From Mucilaginibacter yixingensis (lineage in GTDB: Bacteria; Bacteroidota; Bacteroidia; Sphingobacteriales; Sphingobacteriaceae): 64,000 bases of DNA. Below the pieces are notes generated by a model, which was given only the letters and a program-made list of their open reading frames with translations, ran no database searches and had not been told where the DNA came from. The stretch spans positions 4,216,001 to 4,280,000 of the forward strand of contig NZ_CP160205.1 of assembly GCF_041080815.1 (NCBI RefSeq), read 5' to 3'. The position numbers were made by a program, and so were the translations under genes. This document shows positions 59,544 through 64,000 of the stretch, piece after piece (position 1 is the stretch's first letter; every line of letters starts with the position of its first letter).

Positions 59544-60924
59544 CCACGTTCCAGAAGGTTAAGAATATAATCTTCAGATCCAGCAGGAAAGACCAGTTTT
59601 CCAGATACCAAACATCGGCCTCTACCCTCTTCAGCATATCATCCGTGGTTTTGGTTTCACCCCGGTGCCCGTTTACTTGTGCCCAACCAGTAATACCAGG
59701 CTTCATAAAGTGGCGCACCATAAACTGATCAATCAACTTTGAATATTCTTCGGTATGGCTCAACATGTGCGGACGCGGACCAACGGCAGACATATTACCT
59801 ATCAGTACGTTAAAGAACTGTGGCATCTCGTCCAAATTGGTTTTACGCATAAAGGCGCCAATTGGGGTGATCCGTTTATCGCCACGGGTGGCCTGTACCT
59901 TGTCAGAATCCTTATTCACGTACATGCTACGGAATTTGAAACATTGGAACGGCTTATTATCCCTGCCTGAACGCGTCTGAGTAAAAAACACCGGCCCTTT
60001 TGACGTTGCTTTAATAATAATGGCCAAAATTGGGAATAACCAACTAAACACAAAGATGATAGCAAACAGTGACAGGAAGATATCGAACAAACGTTTAATA
60101 AACCTGTTCAGCATGCTTTCCAGCGGTTCCGGACGTAATGAGATGACGGGGATGTGCTCAAAGTTTTGCACGGTCATCATGCTTTTTGATGCCGATATAT
60201 AATACTCCGGAATGATTTTGAAGCGAATAAGATGCTTATCTGCGCTATGCATCAGGTGTTCAATTTTATGGGAGTCAGCAACCGGCAGGGCACAGAAAAT
60301 CTCGTTTACTGAGTTACTGATCACATAATCTATACAAACATCGGTACCTCCCAGGTACATGGCGTCGCCTTCAATGTTGTCTATATTATCGTCAAAAAAG
60401 CCCATCACACGATAGCCTTTATCAGGATTCTGCCGAAAGTATTCAAACAGATCCAATCCTATACGGCCGGCACCCACTATGATCACCTTGCGGGCTTCAA
60501 CCAATATGTCACGATCGTTTTTACGTATTACCAGGAAGATAAATTTCCAGCCCCCCAGCAATATTCCAAAAAATGCCAGCGAGTAAAATAAGAATTCTCG
60601 CGATACGAAGTAGGCCTTGGTACCAATAATAACGATGATAAGAAAACAGATAACACTAACAAACGTAAGATAGGCTTTAAAAACAACCCTAAGGGTTTTT
60701 ACCGAGTCTTTATGCAGTACGTGTTCATACAAACCCGTAAGGTTTGCAGCAAGCAACCATACCAGGTTAAATACCAATACAACCGAGAAGTAATTTTTAT
60801 TGCTGATCCAGGGAGTGAATGATTTATCTACTACGAAATAAGATAATATCATACTGATATTTACAACAACATAATCTATAGTTAGATTGATAGCTTTAAT
60901 AAAAGTAGCATATCTGTAAATCAT
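59518..60924 (-). CDS. Undecaprenyl-phosphate sugar phosphotransferase (WcaJ/WbaP-like)
   Basis: The 468-residue polyprenyl phosphotransferase begins surface polysaccharide synthesis by transferring a hexose-1-phosphate to undecaprenyl phosphate. About four N-terminal membrane helices (1-120) precede a CoA-binding-like Rossmann part (VIIVGAGRIGLDLFEYF, near 145-160), a fifth helix (near 272-300), and the C-terminal catalytic domain with FKFRSMYVNKDSD, RTNLDEMPQFFNV and GPRPHMLSHTEEYS. Family WcaJ (glucose) is likeliest, but galactose cannot be excluded. It lies downstream of fcl on the same strand after a 222-bp A+T-rich gap. Confidence 0.92.
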   Translation of the reverse strand: MIYRYATFIKAINLTIDYVVVNISMILSYFVVDKSFTPWISNKNYFSVVLVFNLVWLLAANLTGLYEHVLHKDSVKTLRVVFKAYLTFVSVICFLIIVIIGTKAYFVSREFLFYSLAFFGILLGGWKFIFLVIRKNDRDILVEARKVIIVGAGRIGLDLFEYFRQNPDKGYRVMGFFDDNIDNIEGDAMYLGGTDVCIDYVISNSVNEIFCALPVADSHKIEHLMHSADKHLIRFKIIPEYYISASKSMMTVQNFEHIPVISLRPEPLESMLNRFIKRLFDIFLSLFAIIFVFSWLFPILAIIIKATSKGPVFFTQTRSGRDNKPFQCFKFRSMYVNKDSDKVQATRGDKRITPIGAFMRKTNLDEMPQFFNVLIGNMSAVGPRPHMLSHTEEYSKLIDQFMVRHFMKPGITGWAQVNGHRGETKTTDDMLKRVEADVWYLENWSFLLDLKIIFLTFWNVVKGEDNAF

Positions 60925-61146
60925 AGCGCAAATGAGGTAGAAACTAATTGTTTAATATTAGATGCGCTAATTTAATGCAAATTACGTTAAGAAAGAAGCC
61001 ATTTGTTGAAATATTAACATCAATTAACGAAAAAATTATATTCTAAAATTGCAATATAATTTTGCGCAAACGTGCGTCAGGTTTGGCGCCCAGCCATTAA
61101 TCTTAATGAGAACGTTATTTAACCAAAAGTAAAAGCGATTTCGGAA

Positions 61147-62073
61147 TTAAAGCTTGGAAAGGAAATCCTGATAGGCTAGTGCAATACCTTCTTCCAGCTC
61201 TATTTTATGATGCCAGCCTTGACTGTGCAGCTTAGAAACGTCCATTAGTTTGCGGGGGGTACCATCGGGTTTAGTAGCGTCAAACAGCAATTCACCTTCG
61301 TAACCCACAATACGCTTGATTAACAGGGCCAGATCTTTAATGGTAATGTCCTCGCCTGTGCCAATGTTTACTAAACCCTCTTCGTTGTAGTTCTGCATCA
61401 GGTAATAGCAGGCTTCAGCCAGATCGTCGGCGAACAGAAACTCACGCATCGGCGAGCCAGTACCCCAAATAGTTACCGACGGTGCGGCCGAATCCTTGGC
61501 TTCATGAAAACGGCGGATGAGCGCCGGCAACACATGCGAGTTTTGCGGATGGTAATTATCATTATAACCATAAAGGTTAGTAGGCATCACCGAGATGTAA
61601 TTACAACCGTATTGCGCCCGGTAAGCATCGCACATCTTAATACCTGCTATTTTTGCAATAGCATAAGGCTCATTCGTCGGCTCCAGCAATCCGGTAAGCA
61701 GGTACTCTTCTTTAAGCGGCTGCGGTGCCATTTTAGGGTAAATGCAGCTTGATCCTAAAAACATCAGCTTCTTAACTCCATTTAAATAAGAGTTATGGAT
61801 GATGTTATTCTGGATCTGCAGGTTATCATACAAAAACTCTGCACGGTAGGTATTGTTGGCCACAATACCACCCACTTTTGCAGCAGCCAGAAACACATAG
61901 TCAGGTTTTTCTGCTGCAAAAAAATCTGCAACCTGTTGTTGGTTTCGTAAGTCAAGCTCCGCTGATGTGCGGGTAACTATATTATCAAAACCTTCACCTT
62001 GCAGTTTGCGGAGGATGGCAGAACCTACCATCCCCCGATGTCCTGCAATATATACCTTAGCCCCTTTTTCCAT
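61147..62073 (-). CDS. fcl: GDP-L-fucose synthase
   Basis: The 308-residue SDR enzyme makes GDP-L-fucose from GDP-4-keto-6-deoxymannose by epimerisation and reduction. AGHRGMVGSAILRKL (near 10), LAAAKVGGIVANNTYRAEF, GSSCIYPKMAPQPLKEE and the catalytic YAIAKIAG (Tyr near 137) are specific to GDP-fucose synthases. The partner GDP-mannose 4,6-dehydratase (gmd) is not in the window. It is 17 bp downstream of rmlA, so it belongs to rmlD-rmlA-fcl. Confidence 0.94.
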   Translation of the reverse strand: MEKGAKVYIAGHRGMVGSAILRKLQGEGFDNIVTRTSAELDLRNQQQVADFFAAEKPDYVFLAAAKVGGIVANNTYRAEFLYDNLQIQNNIIHNSYLNGVKKLMFLGSSCIYPKMAPQPLKEEYLLTGLLEPTNEPYAIAKIAGIKMCDAYRAQYGCNYISVMPTNLYGYNDNYHPQNSHVLPALIRRFHEAKDSAAPSVTIWGTGSPMREFLFADDLAEACYYLMQNYNEEGLVNIGTGEDITIKDLALLIKRIVGYEGELLFDATKPDGTPRKLMDVSKLHSQGWHHKIELEEGIALAYQDFLSKL

Positions 62074-62090
62074 GGTTTAAACGAGTACTA

Positions 62091-62951
62091 TTAGTCGATC
62101 AACTTTAAAAGGTACTGACCGTAACCGCTTTTAATATATTTCTGGGCCAAAACAGCCAATTGCTCTTTATTGATAAAGCCCTTATGAAAAGCAACCTCTT
62201 CAATACAACCAATTTTAGTATCCTGTCTTTTCTCAATCACACGCACAAACTCAGTTGCATCGCTTAATGAGTCAAAAGTACCGGTATCTAACCAGGCAGT
62301 GCCCCTATCCATTACACCAACATGTAGGTTACCTTGCTCAAGATAATATCTGTTTACATCGGTAATTTCAAATTCTCCACGTGGAGACGGTTTGATATTC
62401 TTTGCTATCTCTACTACAGAGTTATCATAAAAATACAAACCAGGAACAGCGTAGTTAGATTTTGGTGCTACTGGTTTTTCTTCGATAGAAAGTGCCTTGA
62501 ATTTGTCATCAAACTCTACCACACCATATCTTTCAGGATCTGCAACTTTGTAAGCAAATATGGCAGCACCCTCCACATCGTTAAAACTAGCCACAAGCTT
62601 GCTAAAACCAGAACCATAGAAAATGTTATCGCCTAATATCAGCGCAGCTTTATCATGACCAATAAATTCTTCGCCAATTACAAATGCCTGAGCTAGGCCA
62701 TTAGGTACTTCCTGAACGGCGTACTCGAAACGGCAGCCCAATTCAGAACCATCACCCAGCAGACGTTTAAAGCCCGCGTTATCTTCAGGCGTGGTAATAA
62801 TCAATATCTCATTAATACCGGCCAACATTAATACCGACAGAGGGTAATAAATCATCGGCTTATCATAAATAGGCATTAATTGCTTACTGATTGCCCTGGT
62901 AATAGGATATAAACGGGTGCCGGAACCCCCAGCTAGAATAATTCCTTTCAT
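62091..62951 (-). CDS. rmlA: Glucose-1-phosphate thymidylyltransferase
   Basis: The 286-residue enzyme makes dTDP-glucose, the first step toward dTDP-rhamnose. The nucleotide-binding GGSGTRLYPIT (near 8-18), SKQLMPIYDKPMIYYPLSVL, ILGDNIFYG and IEEKPVAPKSNYAVPGLYFYD are all present. Its ATG overlaps the rmlD stop (ATGA), implying coupled translation. Confidence 0.96.
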   Translation of the reverse strand: MKGIILAGGSGTRLYPITRAISKQLMPIYDKPMIYYPLSVLMLAGINEILIITTPEDNAGFKRLLGDGSELGCRFEYAVQEVPNGLAQAFVIGEEFIGHDKAALILGDNIFYGSGFSKLVASFNDVEGAAIFAYKVADPERYGVVEFDDKFKALSIEEKPVAPKSNYAVPGLYFYDNSVVEIAKNIKPSPRGEFEITDVNRYYLEQGNLHVGVMDRGTAWLDTGTFDSLSDATEFVRVIEKRQDTKIGCIEEVAFHKGFINKEQLAVLAQKYIKSGYGQYLLKLID

Positions 62952-63808
62952 GATGTTTGTAATATATTAATGCAAGTGGTAAGGCTTTCGCGCCAGTATG
63001 GTATAGCGATGTTAAACACCGATTTTATTTTTGATTTATCCATTACCGAAAATGCGGGACGGATTGCCTTAGTTACATATTCGGTACTTTTAATAGGCTT
63101 AACCTTTACAGTGGTATTAGAAATATCGAAAACACCTACTGCAAAATCATACCATGAAGTTACGCCTTCGTTGCTGTAATGATAGATACCGTAAGCATCT
63201 TTGCCAGAAACAATGATATCAACAATTGCACCGGCCAGGTCTATCGCATAAGTTGGCGATCCTATCTGATCTGCAATAATGCCTAGTTCATCACGCTCGG
63301 CGCCCAATTTCAGCATGGCTTTAACAAAGTTGTTGCCATACTCAGAATACAACCAACTGGTGCGTATAATATAATATTTATCAGTAGCGGCGGTAATTAC
63401 CTGCTCGCCCTCTAATTTAGTAAGACCATAAATATTGATGGGCTCAGCCACATCCTCTTCATTAAGCAAACGAGGCTCATCACCTTTAAACACAAAATCT
63501 GTCGATACGTGAACCAGCACTATGCCATATTTTTGACAAAGCCGAGCTATAATTTCCGGACCATCGCGATTTACCTTTCTGGCAACATCTACATCGTCTT
63601 CTGCTTTATCTACTGCAGTATAGGCCGCGCAGTTAACAGCATAAGCGGGTTGATGTGCTACAAATAATTTCTCCAATGCTTCGGCATCAAGAATATTGGC
63701 CTCCTCTTCCGGAGGGAAAATAAATTCGGTGATACCTCGCTTTTCGCAGATATTTTTTAGACATTGGCCTAATTGACCGGAAGCGCCTAGAACTATCGTT
63801 TTACTCAT
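62948..63808 (-). CDS. rmlD: dTDP-4-dehydrorhamnose reductase
   Basis: The 286-residue SDR enzyme does the last step of dTDP-L-rhamnose synthesis. LGASGQLGQCLK (near 8-19), VNCAAYTAVDKAEDD, VHVSTDFVFKGD and GLTKLEGEQ (catalytic Tyr-x3-Lys) identify RmlD. It is the first gene of rmlD-rmlA-fcl; the 127-bp A+T-rich region upstream, up to the stop of the truncated ORF at 63936, should contain the promoter. Confidence 0.95.
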   Translation of the reverse strand: MSKTIVLGASGQLGQCLKNICEKRGITEFIFPPEEEANILDAEALEKLFVAHQPAYAVNCAAYTAVDKAEDDVDVARKVNRDGPEIIARLCQKYGIVLVHVSTDFVFKGDEPRLLNEEDVAEPINIYGLTKLEGEQVITAATDKYYIIRTSWLYSEYGNNFVKAMLKLGAERDELGIIADQIGSPTYAIDLAGAIVDIIVSGKDAYGIYHYSNEGVTSWYDFAVGVFDISNTTVKVKPIKSTEYVTKAIRPAFSVMDKSKIKSVFNIAIPYWRESLTTCINILQTS

Positions 63809-63935
63809 GGCAGACGTGACAGATGCTATAATTAATTAATTACTTTTAAGGAAAGATAATTACAGTACGAATTATAATAACAAAGTTATAATATTATTGC
63901 AAATTTCTCAAAAACTCGCAAAAATATAACATTGC

Positions 63936-64000
63936 TTATGCCTGTCCCATGGCGCCGCCAAAATTCATAGGAAAACCAGGAGGCTCCTGCTGCACTTTGA
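63936..64000 (-). CDS. 3' end of a gene running out of the window (product unknown)
   Basis: The minus strand is open from the window edge to a TAA at 63936-63938 and reads ...KVQQEPPGFPMNFGGAMGQA. A Pro/Gly/Met-rich tail is plausible as a real C-terminus, and it has the same strand as the rmlD operon behind it. Only 20 residues are visible, so the product cannot be named and the call is tentative. Confidence 0.4.
   Translation of the reverse strand, partial: KVQQEPPGFPMNFGGAMGQA

Noticed and set aside
60925..61146. Possible small gene or RNA in the A+T-rich gap before fcl
   Set aside because: No frame longer than a few codons with a start, and no strong hairpin, was seen; probably a leader/promoter region for the wcaJ-like gene.
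1..64000. tRNA and rRNA genes
   Set aside because: No GGTTCGAATCC-type T-arm with a matching acceptor stem, and no rRNA-like stretch, was noticed by eye; a covariance-model scan could still find one.

Overview
The window is chromosomal DNA from a member of the Bacteroidota, most likely Sphingobacteriaceae (Mucilaginibacter/Pedobacter-like). The main reasons are promoter-like TAnnTTTG boxes, a TamA-type barrel that carries a lipobox (TamL) next to TamB, several OMP_b-brl/OmpA/OmpH-type envelope proteins, a DUF6728-like micro-gene, and intergenic palindromes typical of this group. Coding density is high. I saw no rRNA, tRNA, CRISPR array, transposase or phage gene.

Layout. 1-7.4 kb: 3' end of metK, a small membrane protein, a CRY-DASH photolyase-like gene, an MFS exporter, recG, ridA, a 47-codon membrane micro-gene and an unknown membrane protein. 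7.5-14.6 kb: an M28 peptidase, a UvrD helicase fused to a Fe-S PD-(D/E)XK nuclease, a ParE-type toxin with its antitoxin, and a secreted GH3 hexosaminidase. 14.7-21.5 kb: a beta-barrel protein, an acyltransferase, a glycosyltransferase, OmpA, an M24 aminopeptidase and MeaB. 21.7-28.9 kb: one co-directional surface-glycan cluster of seven genes with gaps of 1-3 bp or short overlaps (GT2, GT90, P-loop kinase, then MsbA-like ABC exporter, GT2, GT2, GT4). 29-33 kb: a divergent small membrane protein, a LytS/LytT two-component pair, a GIY-YIG nuclease lying between two copies of one palindrome family, an orphan antitoxin and a TraB/GumN protein. 33-46 kb: dnaE, a 0.6-kb repeat cluster, the tamB-tamL operon, a retropepsin-like protein and a YdeI-like protein. 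46-49.7 kb: gyrB divergent from an OmpH-like lipoprotein, then guanine deaminase. 49.7-64 kb: nucleotide-sugar genes in two minus-strand blocks (ugd-rmlB-rmlC; rmlD-rmlA-fcl-(gap)-wcaJ-like), separated by an S4 RNA-binding gene, a decayed ADP-ribosylglycohydrolase, dapD, a GT4, tsaC, a CCA-adding enzyme, a PRiA4_ORF3-family acidic protein and miaA.

Functional picture. Much of the window concerns the cell envelope: dTDP-rhamnose (all four rml genes, split over two loci), UDP-glucuronate and GDP-fucose supply, an initiating phosphoglycosyltransferase, at least six glycosyltransferases, a lipid/glycan exporter and the TamB-TamL pathway. The remainder is replication, repair and tRNA modification housekeeping.

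The least explained layer is the intergenic repeats. At least five palindromic families occur, and several share GTCAT...ATGAC ends. In one family each arm forms its own small hairpin, with compensatory base changes between copies. Two same-orientation copies of that family bracket a stand-alone GIY-YIG nuclease gene at 31.3-31.8 kb, which is the best candidate here for an undescribed mobile unit.
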